Notes: a model not told the origin generated them from the letters alone. A stretch of 64,000 nt of DNA from Malus domestica (GCF_042453785.1 NC_091661.1:30619501-30683500); one strand, 5' to 3'. Shown: positions 12,140 through 24,984, counted from the first letter of the stretch. Program-made: numbers and translations.

Positions 12140-12144
12140 TCATT

Positions 12145-12279
12145 ATTAAACCAATTGACAATATAGAGAGTAGCTCAATCTCTTATAAACCCTTGCATGG
12201 TTAGGTCCCTCACCGATGTGAAACTTTGTCCTCATATCTCTCACGCCTCCTCACATATGGCGAATTTCCAGACCTAACA
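12145..12279 (-). mobile_element. Old LTR remnant, distal part
   Basis: On the minus strand it starts TGTTAGGTCTGG and continues, once the 7361-12139 insertion is removed, into 7360-7340. The pair forms one LTR of about 156 bp followed by a primer-binding site. It is the oldest layer of the nest. Confidence 0.65.
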
Positions 12280-13040
12280 TGTGAACAACATGAATGAAAA
12301 AAATGACGTAAAGCACATGTCACTGAATATAATTTGTATTTTAGTTTGTCAGATTTTCCACGTCGCTTTCTTCAATCATTGAAATTTGAATGATTGGCAA
12401 AGGAAAGAGAACATCTTCATCGTTCATTGGGCAGGACCCAAAAAAGCAAGCGTTTCCTTTGTGAACATAGAAGCCTAGGAGATAAAAACATTCTAACACT
12501 AGGTTTGGGCCTCAAGCAAAGTAAGGCTTCAGTGTATTGGGCCTCAAGCAAGGCAAAGTAACCCTAGTTTTTTTCCTATCTATTTTTTTCCAAATTAGAT
12601 AAATGATTCATATGGTTATAAGATATTCAGAAGATATCTTATATGGTAAAAAAACAAAAACAAATTCGAATTAAACTATTGTGGTAAAATCTTTGAGGAT
12701 TCATGTCCATAACTGATATGTCATTCGTGCGTTAATCGCTTGCACGTGAGTCTTACGCGTGAGACTAAAATGATCATTCAATCCCTCCCACTCAGTATCC
12801 ATAATAAACTCTCATTCATAGTCGTTCCCAATTCTGAAGCAAAAAAATCACAAACCTAAAACTCTCATTCATAGTGGTTCCCAATTCTGAAGCAAGAAAA
12901 TCACGTACCCTAAAACTTCACCTATAAATATACGAGTAGTTTTAATAGGGACAGAGAAAAGGTCACATGAAGCCGGCAAATAAATTAGAAAAGGTGTGAT
13001 CTCCAACTTTACGCAGTGACACTGAAACCTAAATATTAAG
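12280..13040. other. Intergenic DNA upstream of the galactosyltransferase gene
   Basis: No gene is seen. A short duplicated phrase (about 12805-12910, 'aactctcattcatagt(c/g)gttcccaattctgaagc') occurs twice in tandem. Confidence 0.5.
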
Positions 13041-13463
13041 GGGCTGGATTTAATTGGAATTTTGATTTTTTTTTAATTTTTTAGTGAATCTAAGAGCATT
13101 TAATGAGGATTTTAAGCGATTATCTGAAATTAAAGGTGTATTCAATAAAGATTTTAATTTAGTTTATTAAAATCCTTATAAATTCGGGTATATTTATTTA
13201 TGATTTTAAATAAATTTATAACATTTCAGATGTATTCAATTAGAAATTGATTTTAAAGAATTTGAAAAAGTTGATAAATTAAAGAAAATTTGAGAGATTT
13301 CGTAATGTATTTTAAGTATCAACAAATCTCACATATTCTCATAAGATTTCAAAAAAATTAAATCAAAATTTTATATAAAATATCTACGAACCAATTAAAT
13401 CCTATAAAAATCTATAAATTTATAAATCCCTTAAATATCTCATATTCCCAATTAAATAGAGCA
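13040..13463. mobile_element. MITE-like element with degenerate inverted ends
   Basis: The left end (GGGGCTGGATTTAATTGGAAT) and the reverse of the right end (CTGCTCTATTTAATTGGGAAT) share the ATTTAATTGG core. The interior is very AT-rich, with repeated 'tgtattcaat' words. The ends fit a common plant MITE type. No clean TSD was found, so the limits are approximate. Confidence 0.5.
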
Positions 13464-13479
13464 GTCTGAGCCACAACCT

Positions 13480-13749
13480 TTTCGTTGTTCTTTCACCACC
13501 AACACCAACGTTTTAACTCACTTGATACGGAAGCAACGCACCCACCAATCTGTCTGTCTGATTATTCTGACATTAAAAATCTCGACTCCAGTCAACTTCT
13601 AGATCTGTTTCTTTCCGGACAGTAAAAGTCCACCCCCTGACAATCCATCGTCTTCTCCGAGCTCACTCTGCACTCTGCGCACAAACCACTGTTCTATCAG
13701 ATTACCAAACGGATTGGTTGGGATTTCAGAACCAGCAACGGGAGAGAAA
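13480..13749 (+). promoter_or_regulatory. Probable 5' leader and promoter-proximal region of the galactosyltransferase gene
   Basis: This is the interval between the MITE-like element ending near 13463 and the start codon. It is pyrimidine-rich, like many plant leaders. No clear TATA box was identified, and the transcription start was not located. Confidence 0.4.
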
Positions 13750-16452
13750 ATGCACAGCAGGGGATCCAGTGCTCGTCTCTCCGGCACCGTTTTCCGATCT
13801 CGGATTCCGACCCTTTTGGTCTCCATGTTCGCCACTTTCGCCTCAATCTATGTCGCCGGCCAGTTCGTTCTCTTTCTCTTCTCTCTCGCACCTCGTTTGA
13901 TTTCGCAGAAAATTGGATTGGACCCATGTGATAAATTTTGTTTCTTTCTTTCCCTCCCTTTTTGTTTGATCTGGGAATTCTCTGACATTGATGATTATGT
14001 ATAGGCTGTGGCAGGATTCGGAGAGCAGGGTTTATTTGATCAAAGAACTTGATAGGATTACTGGGCAGGTGGGTTTTTCTTGGTTTTGTATCTATGATTG
14101 AAATGTCGGTTCTTTTCATACATTGAGTCATGTGGGTGCTTTTGTAAGAAGCACTTCTGCTCATAGAGGCTTATACTAGAAGTTCCTTTACTAAAAATCC
14201 AAGCTTTCTGAACAGCACTTGGAAATGCCCGTAAACACCGTAGAAGTTTTTTTTTCTGCCATTGGTTTTCAGGAATTGCTTTTACCATTTGCAGAAGCAG
14301 TCCTCAACAGGCCATTAATTTGGTTTTTGAGTCAAAACAATCGGATTTTTTCTTTTTTGGCCAATATTTAGTGCCTTTCTGTACTAGCTCAAAGTCAGAT
14401 GTATAATGCTTGTATAGATAGTTGAATTACTCGCGAATTAATCACTCGAAACTCATTATTTCTTTAGGGGCGATCCGTCATATCAGTGGATGATACATTG
14501 AAAATCATAGCCTGCAGGTAAGATTTAGTCATTTGTTCTATGGTGTAGTTGAAGATTCGTGATTGAGCTTTTAATGATTTTTGGTTTACATATGAATCGA
14601 TAATTCTGATGTGGGCAATTATGTCGTTAGGGAACAACATAAGAAGTTATCAGCGCTTGAGATGGAGTTGACTGCAGCTAGACAAGAGGGTTTTACTGTG
14701 GGGCGCTCAACAGAGATTAATGGAACTGATTACAAGAGAAGGCCACTAGTGGTGATTGGTATTCTTACAACCTTTGGTCGCAAAAATAATAGGGACGCAA
14801 TTCGTCAGGCGTGGATGGGAACAGGTACATTACCGATCTTTCTATCTATTGCCTATTTTCTCTTCCTTGTATTTAAATTTGTTTTACTGTACTGTGGAAC
14901 GCATATAAATTTGGTCTTGCATATAAATTCTTAAACAATTACAGATAGTGTGGAATGTTGTGAAATGTTCCCGTCTAAATGTTTTAGTTCTAGTAAGAAT
15001 ATCGAAGGTTTTCATTTTTGCAGGTGCTGCCTCGAAAAAAATGGAGAATGAGAAGGGAATAGTCGCTCGATTTGTTATTGGACGAAGGTTTACTTTTCAC
15101 TATATTCCTTAATTCTGTCATGCTCCATGCCAGACATACTATAACAGTTGTTTAGAGCCCTTTATCCGATAATATGTTGTCCTGCAGCGCAAATCCTGGG
15201 GATAGCTTGGACAGAGCCATTGACAACGAAAACAGGAAAACTAAGGACTTCATTATTCTTGTATGTCTTAACAGTCAATGAATTAAAGTAAAATTAACTT
15301 CCTTTTAATTTCTTACGCATATGCATCTGGCAAATGTCAGCTTTAGTAACGCGATCACTTTCGCTCGCATTATTGTCAGGATACCCATGTAGAGGCACCT
15401 AAAGAGTTCCCAAAGAAGACTAAATTGTTCTTCGCTCATGCTGCTGAAAAATGGAATGCTGAGTTTTACTCCAAAGTCAACGACGATGTTTATGTAAATA
15501 TTGGTCAGTAACATCATTTACGAAATGGACTCGTTTTTCATTTCACATTTTATGTCAATAGCATTTGTTTAACACTGTAGGTTGCTCTTCATGACTTATC
15601 CTTTTTTCTATTGGTCATCTCTGCCCAGATGCTCTGGGAGCTACACTTGCAACTCATCTAGACAAACCTCGTGTTTATATGGGGTGCATGAAATCAGGCG
15701 AAGTTTTCTCTGAGCCGTGAGTATAGTCTATACATTGAAATACAACCTGTCAACAAGATAAGAGGTAAATAAATGCGATGATCTGTAAATTTATCATGTT
15801 TGTGCTTGCTGGTCTTTTTCAGGAGCCAAAAATGGTATGAACCAGAATGGTGGAAGTTTGGGGATAGAAAATCGTAAGTTGCGTCACAACTCATTTCATC
15901 ATGCAATCAGTAGTAAATTATATTTTTGATTACTCATAATGATTATTTATTGGAGAAGAATGTTAGTGTGTTTAACTTCCGAAAACAGTTATTTACGATG
16001 ATGTCCACAAAATGTATGCAAAAAATTGTTAATAACATCCGCTCGAGTAGAACATCTGATAGTTTCCCTTGCACTGACCAGTCATGCATTTTGAGTTCCC
16101 AAAATACTTTCCTCTTAAAAGTTTAAAACTGAAAACTATGTTTCTACATCCAACAGATATTTCCGCCACGCTTCAGGTGAGATGTACATCATATCGCAAG
16201 CTTTGGCCAAATTTGTTTCAATCAATAGGTGAGTTTTCTTCTCCGATGAACTGGTTCCATCAGGTTGTCATCACTATGAGAGCAGTGACTGAATTGTGGT
16301 GAACTGATTCTGCAGAGGTATACTCCGTACTTATGCCCACGATGATATCAGTGTCGGATCTTGGTTTATTGGGCTTGATGTTAAACATGTAGATGAAGCC
16401 AAGTTTTGTTGCTCCTCTTGGGCGGGAGGTCTCTTTCTCTCCCTCTCGGGCT

Positions 16453-16506
<54 letters not shown>

Positions 16507-16618
16507 CACACACACACGAGAATTACGAGCCACTTCAATTTCATGTGATTATCTCCCCAGAGGCGGTTAATTAACATAAGCCTCTGCTCTCACAGGAGCT
16601 ATTTGTGCCGGTGTTTGA
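13750..16618 (+). CDS. HPGT1: Hydroxyproline O-galactosyltransferase (GT31, HPGT-like)
   Basis: Twelve coding exons join to 342 codons: 13750-13862, 14005-14068, 14468-14517, 14631-14824, 15024-15087, 15188-15260, 15380-15503, 15629-15716, 15823-15873, 16157-16228, 16316-16428 and 16596-16618. All borders are GT/AG and the frame stays open. The N-terminus carries one membrane anchor (about residues 19-37), giving a type II Golgi protein. A GT31 domain follows: RRPLVVIGI, a DxD-like NDDVYVN (about 220-226), GCMKSGEVF, WYEPEWWKFGD and AHDDISVGSWFIGLDV near the end. It matches, from memory, the HPGT1-3 enzymes, which add the first galactose to hydroxyproline of arabinogalactan proteins; HPGT1 is about the same length. 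A (CT)n tract lies in the last intron. It converges on the UBA gene, its neighbour in Arabidopsis too. Confidence 0.93.
16452..16503 (+). repeat. (CT)n microsatellite in the last intron
   Basis: About 26 uninterrupted CT units lie in the intron between exons 11 and 12 of the galactosyltransferase gene and are followed by a short (CA)n run. Such tracts are usually length-polymorphic. Confidence 0.95.
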
Positions 16619-17411
16619 TCTGATTTGCGTTGAGATCGCGGAGAAAATATCAGTGCAGGGAAATGGTTCAAGAGGTATTTTCGCGTCCTTAGCGATGTTT
16701 GCAGCTTACATGATGATGTACAGCTTTTGATATGGATCTCTTGCTCATCAGATGAAACTGGATTTGGCTCACGGCATGTTGTACACTGGAGAGCGGGAAG
16801 ACGGGATTTCGAACAGTCATGATAGTTGTATAGGTTTAATTATACAAATTCGGAGAGATTAGTATAGGATTAGGGTGATACTTTTGCAGCAGAAGTAGAC
16901 ATTTCTTCTGTAGTCTTGGAGAACGCCCTAGTTTTAGTGCTGGGTTATTATTCTTTGTTCAAAGAAATAGAAATTTGTGTTCTCGATTTAATAATAATAC
17001 GACATGATTAGTTTCGAAAAGCTTGTTAATTATCATGTTTTGCGGAGAAAACTCACACAAGATGATACAATTAGACTGGAATGTTACAGTGACGGTGAAT
17101 GTAAGTCAAATGTCATGTTATGTGAAGAAAAACTTAAACATGACATGATATTATTAGACTAGGACGTTACGGTTACGCTGGACCCGTGTACTCAATTTTA
17201 TCCGATTGTCTCCAATCAAAAGTAACATAATGTGTTGCGTACCATAATACGAAAAACGGCGGTAGCAGACGATTCAGGCCAATTACTAAGACCACCATAT
17301 GTGAACCTAAAAGCAGTTCTTTACAATCGCAGTGTACATGACAAAACAAATCTGAAACAAACGTTTGTAAGACAACATCGTACATACAGGAGTAACGTTT
17401 CGCGCACGCTC

Positions 17412-18864
17412 TCAAGATGAACTGTTGAGAAAATGTGCTAGGGCCTTGTCCGTGTCGTTGTCATACATCATTAGGGCTTCAGCAACAGCGTTTGGTGAAA
17501 ATCCCATCTCTCGTAGAAGGGTGAATGCATTGACGAATTCTCGAACCTATGAGAACAGAAACAAAAGCATTCATACGGTAAAACAGCTCAGCGTGATCAT
17601 AACGACCAGCAACCTTTATCATTGGTATAAATGTTCAAGCTTAACGTGCAGGCAATGAGCTCAAGAAAGCACCTTAGTAGGATTGTCTCCGTAATTTGCT
17701 ACTGCAAGAGGAACTGCTTCCCGGCTGAGCCCTGAAGCGATATATTTGCTGACAACGGGATCTGCGCCAGAACCCTGCAATACCAAAATAACCCACAAAC
17801 CTAATTTCAAGAAACAAATCCAGCCAAGAAACATCATGCTCAACTGAAACCAACACAGAAACGGAACCCAATTTCGTAGTAATGGACTTTGCATGCTATT
17901 GACAGGTCTGATACACCGAAAAACTACCTCTCCAAGAAACTCATGTTGGATTCGCATTCATTACAAGGCTTGCACAACGAACTAGTTACCAGCTACAATG
18001 GCAAAGAAAGACAAGATGCGAAAGCAAAAGAGACAATCACATACCGCGGAAGGTGGTGGTTCTACAGCCCTCGGTGGTGGAATGTTTTCCAGCCCGAGCT
18101 TGGCCCAATTTGGAGTTTCCTTCTCTAATTCAGCCAAGACTTTCCTCTCGAGATCAAAATCGAACTGGAAATTGCTCCGCGGTATATCTCCAACGTGCAA
18201 TGACAACGGAGGCTAAAAAAAGAGCGCAATCAAGGCCAAACCCAATAGTACGAATCAAACATTATCTTACACCAACTTCGTCTAAGTAACTAAATAATCA
18301 AAACACAAAACTTGATTCTCAATAAGCATTTCGCCGATTGAAATTTACCCAGTTCTTCCATTTTTTTACTTTCTAACGCAGATCAAAAATCTAGTTCTAC
18401 CCAATAATCACGAACATAAAGCAAGCAAAAACGGAAACTTTACAGATTACTCGACAGTAATTTTGAGATCAAAGCTTACCGGAGGAGTGATCCGATACTC
18501 CGGTTTTATAGTAACTCGAATACCCAATCCCGCTGCAATTTTCGCAAAACAAAAATCGATCAATTAAGAAAACCCTTAACCAAATTCGATTAAATTGGGG
18601 AAACATTAGAGGATGGTTTGGATTCAGCTTACAGGAGGAAGACGAAGGAGGATTTGTGGTTTGGTGGTGGGGCTGGTGCTGCGGATGGCCTGCGTTACCG
18701 CCGTACGGGGGCGGGGCCGCCGTGTGGCTCTGCTGACCCACCCGCGGGTACATGGACGACGATGACGACGGAGGTCCGTACATCGGATGGCTAGAAGGCG
18801 CTGATGACGTGGCGGGTCGGTGGGTCAGCATTTGACCGGTTCGGGTTCTGTAATCGTACTCCAT
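17412..18864 (-). CDS. UBA-domain protein (AT5G53330 type)
   Basis: Five exons on the minus strand (18864-18633, 18532-18480, 18212-18045, 17774-17673, 17546-17412) join to 229 codons plus stop with GT/AG borders. Residues 1-77 are a Pro/Ser/Gln/His-rich disordered tail with MYGPP. Next come GIRVTIKPEYRITPP (exon 2) and VGDIPRSNFQFDFDLERKVL with NWAKLGLENIP (exon 3). The C-terminus has two UBA-like stretches: SGLSREAVPLAVANYGDNP (about 164-182), and REMGFSPNAVAEALMMYDND through AHFL (about 191-225), the second a good ubiquitin-associated domain. The Arabidopsis relative is an uncharacterised UBA/EF-Ts-N fold protein. Ubiquitin binding is inferred; no enzymatic domain is present. It is convergent with the galactosyltransferase gene, about 0.8 kb stop to stop. 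Confidence 0.9.
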
Positions 18865-18899
18865 TTATCTCACCGGATTTTGTTTCCGAGATTCAGAGA

Positions 18900-19439
18900 G
18901 ACGAAGAAAACCGAGAAAAGTGTAGTTCTTTGAGATGAAAGCGTGAGAGCGCGTTTTGTTACGCGGGGTTTCTTAAACGACGAGTCGGTTTTCACAAACG
19001 AGATGGCGTATGAGGCAATCTCCAATTAAAAGACCTATGTTTAGCCTCCGTCATTATAATCTTACAAAAAATTATTTTTTAATATGTCATATTTATATAT
19101 AATTTCTAATTAAATGGATTATTTTTTAGTACTCTAAATAATTTATTATTTTAAATTTGTTCTTTAATTTTATCAGTTAATTAAATTAAATTACTATATT
19201 AAAATAAAGTTTCTTGACATATTTTAAGGATCACTTGTCACTAAATGTTGTTTTAAATTTCATGTCATAAATATTTTATTTTACTTGCACGTTAACAACT
19301 TAGACATTAAAATGAGGTTGGATAGTATGGAAGAGTGATAAAGATGTGAGAAATTGTGTATAAATGACTTAGGTATTTATAGGAAAAAAATTAGAATTTC
19401 TGATTTTTTTTTTAAAATTTCGTCGTATGATAAAAAAAA
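18900..19439. other. Upstream region of the UBA gene
   Basis: This AT-rich sequence runs from the UBA gene start to the first MITE copy. No other feature was recognised. Confidence 0.4.
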
Positions 19440-19590
19440 AAAACTAATGAAAAGAGTTTGAAAACTTTGAGTTTTAATGATAAGGACAAAATAAAGGGTA
19501 AAGTGAATAGTACCAGGTTTGACTTTTTAGTGTAAAAATGTGGTTTTTCATTAAAGTAAACAGTACCGTGTGCTTTTCGTTAAAACTCCC
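19440..19590 (-). mobile_element. MITE family A, copy 1 (151 bp)
   Basis: It belongs to the six-copy family seen also at 24985, 26173, 55824, 56331 and 59080. It is flanked by the 10-bp direct repeat ATAAAAAAAA (19430-19439 and 19591-19600). The orientation is opposite to the copy at 59080. Confidence 0.85.
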
Positions 19591-20181
19591 ATAAAAAAAA
19601 ACTACATGACATCAGCTAGCAGCAGAGCTGGGCCCAACTTTTAAGGTTGACTAGTTGGCTATGTTTGCCCAGCCCTTTGGCCATTAGGCTATATTTTGGC
19701 ACGGTGAATCTCAATTTTTTTTGGCCTAAACCCTCAATTTTGTTTTAAAACGGGTTATATTATGACTTATAATCCTTTGGCCAACTCGATTGGAGATGAC
19801 CTGATAAATGACATAACTCCATGAGTAGACGACATCTAAGTAGGAGGACGTTTGCTCACTATTTTTTATATTTTAGTCACAAAATGAATCAAATTATTGT
19901 GGGGAAGGTCAAGTTTTATAGCTCCTTCCTCGTTCGAAAGTTCGTTTCTGGAGACTAGCTTCTAACGTTAGCACTTGGCCTAGGAGTGCTCCGAAATTTT
20001 ATGTATCGGCTCTTAAAAGACAGAGAATGCTGCTATTTAGACTATATTATTGACTAACTTTTTATAACAGTTATTCTTCCGTCCAAGTGAGGCTCGCCTC
20101 TACAAATAACATTGTTCGGATGAGTACAAATAGCACTTACAGGAGGAAGTACCTTTCAAGGAATACAAAAGGCAGTCACAA

Positions 20182-22580
20182 TCATAAACCAAAGATGTGG
20201 TCGTTTGAACCAAACATGGCAGCACTAAACTGTCTTGTGTTCAAGTCACTCCCATCCAGAGCAGACCCAAACCGATCAAGCCATTGAGTAGGGCTTGGAC
20301 TATCACTCTCCTCCACCCACTCCGATGTCATGTCAATGTCGTCGAATTGAATCGGATCTGCTTCCAAAGCTTTCGTTCTCGTCTGCCTTGCTAACTTGAG
20401 GTTGTAGTTTATGTAGACGAGGTCGTTGAGTGTTTCTCTATCGATCTTATTGCGCTTCTCCGAGTGAATCTGCTGGAATGCGCTCCAGTTCCTCTCGAAT
20501 GTGAATGTGCTGCAAACTTGGCTGAGTATTCTGATGGCAACACGTTGCAACACGGGTGCAGAATCGCCATATTGTTCCCACCAAAGGCCTAAGGTGCATT
20601 ACAAGTTAGTTTCCAGATGTAAGAAATAAATACCAAAGTGTGTGTAATTTTGAATTGCATACTTACCAGGTGAAACTACATCTCTTGCTTCCATTGCGAG
20701 GCTGCAACCGAACATCCCAGTTGCCTTCGTAAATGTAAATATTTGACTCGTGATGTCGCGTCTCATCTCAGGCACAGGCAGAAGCTTCTCCAGAACTTTA
20801 AAGAAGTCCTCCTTAATAGATGTAAGAAATTTGATTTCCGGATTGTATTGGATGCCGGGGTTTAAAAACGCTGCTGCTGCATGTAGAGGCGAATGAAGTT
20901 GATCCCGCCACTTTCTGTCTACGATATCTAAGAAGGTCTTGCACTTATTCTCGTCCATTATATAGTATGTCCTTATCGATTCCTTGGCCCTGGTCATTAG
21001 CTCATATATATAACCCACAGCAGGTTTTCCTCCAGACACTTCCCTCAACACTTTGAGAAATGGCTCGGAGATGGCCACACTCTCTTCCACTGCCCTCCAG
21101 AAATCATTGTCCTCGACAATGGAAATACACGAAATGCTCTGTGTTTTATTCGCATAAGATGAGTTGGTGCAATACTCAGGGCTGTTGAACATGTGCTTCA
21201 ACCTTGACCGTTGCTTCAAGATAGATTGCAAGGAGAGGAAGTTGGAAACAGACTTCGTGATGCCGGTTCTAATGAGTTCCTGTCCCCCAGTAAACTTTTT
21301 CATCAGATCAAGCATCGGGGCATTGTTATAGATGAACTTCGAAATGGTTTGTGCTTGTGAGATGCATCTATTCACCCAATCTACCTTCGAGAATTCCTCC
21401 AAAACAAGATTTAAGCATTGAGAGGCACAAGGAGACACGAAAATGGTCGAATAATTCTGCAAGATATGGTTTGCAACCCCAGTATAGTTGAAACTACTAT
21501 CCATGATGATCTGCACAACATTTTCCGGGCCAAAATCTTGTATAACAGAATCAAATAAATCCGCCAAGCATTTTGTGTTCTTGAAATACGCAGATGCATC
21601 CACCGACTTGTGAAAAAAGGTCCGTGAGGGTGATGAAACCAAAAAGTTGATTAAGGCTCTTGACTTATTGTCAGTCCATGTGTCAGCGATGATGGTGCAA
21701 CCCGTGGTAGTCCACTCTTTTTCAATATCTTTTGACTGTAGGCTCATTTCAGACTTGATACTTTCCAGCCATTTAGTCTTCAAAGTTTCTGCAGATGGAC
21801 CTACAAATCCAGGACCACACTTTGTTATGGCATCAATCATTTGCTGATAGGACGAAGAACGGGCTATACTGAAGTCAAGCTTGTTCTCGAAAAAGAACAG
21901 CGCAATACTTCTCTCTGCATTCTCATGGCTATTCAAGGGGGGAGGCCCGGAAAGGACCACTGGAGTGACGGTGACGTTAGGAAAAACTTTCTGAATTGGA
22001 GTTTGTGGTGTGTCCAAAGACACGAGAGATTTACTAGCAGAGACATTTCCAGTTCCAGGAGATTTCACTTCTACTAACTTTTGCTTCTTACTACTAGGAG
22101 TTTCTTTGATCTCGTCCCTTGCTGCTATTATGGTCCTCACCTTATCAGTAACATCGTCTCTTACTTTGCTACACGGATTTACACCCTTACTTGGAAGTCG
22201 AGATAGATGATGCTTCAATCTACTAATGCCACCATTCAGAATTCTCTGGCAAAACTTGCATCTCACCTTGTTTCCATCCAATTTATCAGCATATTCCCAA
22301 CAGGAGTCCTTCTCTCGAACCACTGCTACAACATAACCAGAAAACCAATTCACGTCATCAAAAAATGCAGCAACAAAAACTATTCTGACGAGAAGAACTG
22401 AACACAATAATGCAATGACGCGAAGTAAATTTAACAAACAGACATGCTAGTGGCTAACATTGTACTTGATGATGGAATTGTCAATGATGCATAGAGGTTG
22501 TGAAGAAAAAAATGAAATCACAATGCTGCAGAGGCTACATTCTGAACAAGACAACATCACTGTAGTGCGATGAACTTACT
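20182..22580 (-). CDS. Domesticated hAT-transposase-like protein with BED finger
   Basis: The coding parts are 22580 (one base), 22322-20667 and 20588-20182, giving 687 codons plus stop. The start ATG appears split by an intron. An exon ends ...AGA-A at 22580 before a perfect GTAAGT donor, and the next exon opens TG at 22322. An in-frame TGA lies 18 bases upstream of this A in the same exon. The product begins MVREKDSCWEYADKLDGNKV. Residues 22-51 form a BED-type zinc finger (C22, C25, H38/H39, C51). A DUF659/transposase-like core follows (ADTWTD, IIMDSSFNYTG, CASQCLNLVLEEF), then a C-terminal hAT dimerisation region (WWEQYGD, ILSQVCSTFTFERNWS). The frame is intact, no inverted ends were seen around it, and the DDE-type residues are not obvious. 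A host protein derived from a transposase, probably nuclear and DNA-binding, is the best reading. It resembles Arabidopsis 'hAT transposon superfamily' proteins. Confidence 0.85.
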
Positions 22581-23460
22581 TCTTTCGGGCGCTGTATGTC
22601 AACCTACGACGGTGCAAAGCAAAACTCAGCAGAAAGTAGCTGATTATCGGGTCTCTGGTATGCGCATGCCTGCGCCTGTTCCGTTCCATACATTTCAAAA
22701 AGGTAAAAAATTAAGAAGCAAAAAGATTGTGGATGAAATTAACATATCAGAAGAATCCTAATGGGCAGAAGCAGATTTGCAGCGCAAGACAAAGTACACA
22801 ACTTTCACTTTAAAGTGTTTTTCTTTATACGATAAAGCGATATTCTAAACTACTTTAATCTAATCGGAAGGGGGTTCAAACTCAGGTAAAGTAGATGGGC
22901 ACTCGGCCCAAGCCAACTAGCCTAACCGACGCCTAGATGCTACAACTCACTACAACTTCATGTTCAATTGTTCTTCCTTCCTTCCAACACATAAATTTGT
23001 AACCTTTAACACTCTAAATCCACAAATCTCCAAAATTGCTTTAGGAAATTCAATTTTTAAAGCAGAATTTGGCACCCAATGAGTTCAAATTCATATCTTT
23101 AGCTCCGCCTTCATTTTCCAGGAAAGCAACAAAATGTCCCCGGCGAACAGATAACCCTGCAAACTACCAGCGTTTCTCTCTTCACCTCCATTTTCTCAGT
23201 AACCAAACAAACGAATCAAAATCCCAAATTCCAAATCAAAGATTCAACTTCTCAGAGAGATGCAAATGTTTGAAATTGTTGGAGAAATTAAAGAAGCAAA
23301 TTGACAAGAGAAATAGCGAGAAATTTAAGCCAAACTTACAGAGATGGAGAGAGGAGACTGGTTATTGGTTCTCGACGGAGAGAAAAACGGAGGAGGGCTG
23401 ATTTTTCAGGGTTTTTCTTTAATTATCGCGATAAATCGGAGGTTTGGGGGTTTCCGTTTT
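22581..23460 (-). promoter_or_regulatory. Probable 5' UTR and intron region of the hAT-derived gene
   Basis: On the minus strand a good donor (CATCTCT then GTAAGTTTGG) ends at about 23341, downstream of a TC-rich leader. This suggests a first untranslated exon from about 23450 to 23341, spliced to the exon that ends at 22580. The exact acceptor was not fixed. Confidence 0.4.
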
Positions 23461-24984
23461 GTATCGCCCGGACTGTGTGTGGATTTAGGTTTTTCTTCTT
23501 TATCCTCTCTTTTCTCGTTCCTTCTTTTTTCAACTTTTTATTTTTTATTTCCTATTTTTTGTTAACTTTTTGGGTTTCTTTGACGATATATCGCGGTCAG
23601 GTTGTGGGCTGTGGGCTTCTACTTCCGAAAATTCATTGCTTTAGGCCTGCCTTGCATATTCACGACAACCATTCGTATCAACAATATTTCTCTTTGCTGG
23701 TAGGTGATAAGTTGTGAGTTCGGATTTCACGAAACATAATTTTCACCCCTTCTTATCCAATGTTGATCCTAGTTTTTTTAGTGCACTTAATTCATTTTAA
23801 CTGACCAATCCTAGGTTTTGATTTCTGGAATAATTCGAATCTTATCAAAGCAAGGCTCCACCAAGCCACGCCTAAGTCTGATCCCTTAGTAATCCCACTT
23901 TTATTAGGGCTCGGTCTAATCATCCTTTTATGGTTTGAGAATCCACTTGGTAAGGATCGCTATTGGGTTGAGGCTCGAGAGTCACGGCCTTCCTTCTTTA
24001 CTCATCCCTTCTTGCGCCAAATCTAGTACTTCAGGCTCAATTACATTGTATAAAAAATAGATCGGGAATAGCGATTGGCAAGTATGATGTAAAATGTCGT
24101 CTTGTCGAGAAAAAAAATCCCCATTTAAAAATAAGGAACAATGTAGCAATGTTTTCTGAATTTATGACCTTTTTCTGATTTACTTTTTCGAATGTTAATT
24201 TAGTTTCGAGCTCCACTATTCTTTCTAAATTCATCTATTAATAGTTTTACTAAAAAGTTGACAAATTTATCAATTACGATAAATTGACACGTTTTAAAAG
24301 CTTACAAAGATTAGAACCAAATTGATATTTGAAGAGGCAAATTTAAATCGTCCTAAGTTTTGGGGGACATTGCTAAAGTAGGGGACCCATTTGATTGTAA
24401 CCTTTGGATGCCAAATTGCTAATCATTGACCAGTACAGTAGGACTGGGAAAAATAAATGAATGGCTCTGATTGGTTCCAGTGCACTCGTCAGCGCTACAT
24501 CAGAAGGCCCACGATCGTTGTTCTTTTCCCCACGTGGCAACATCTCATGGACCGCTGTGACATCGCCTACAAAGCCGTCACCCGTTGATTGATGCCTGGG
24601 TAGGCCTAACCTAACAGCAATCTTCGCGCCATTTTCGGTAGGCGTGTGAAATTTCCAATGGGACTAATTGAATGAAGTACACTTCGAATCTTTGTGTTCG
24701 GATCGAAGAATTCAAAAATCTGAATCAGTCATTTTAATTTTACGATTCTTATTAGTTTATTTGTTGATTCATTTTACACAAATTAAAATTGTGAATCTTT
24801 TCTTCTTTTTTGAACGACCTGAATTTTTAAGTTCGCTAGCTCTGTAATTCTAGATCCATAGAGGATCTTGATTGGTATTATGGAGGTTAGGTGAGCAGTG
24901 CAAAAGATAGTTGCTAATTTGTCATTACCATTGATTGGTGGCCTTAACAATTTCAATAATTGATGACCTATGCATTCAATTTAA
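23461..24984. other. Intergenic DNA
   Basis: No gene was recognised. The stretch 24780-24890 matches, in reverse, part of 59283-59345 ('gagctagcgaactta' and flanks), so it probably holds an old dispersed repeat. Confidence 0.45.

Noticed and set aside
22331..22437. N-terminal hydrophobic extension of the hAT-derived protein (MLNLLRVIALLCSV...)
   Set aside because: It lies in the intron before the TG of the split ATG; the upstream GTAAGT donor and the family-like MVREKD start favour splicing.
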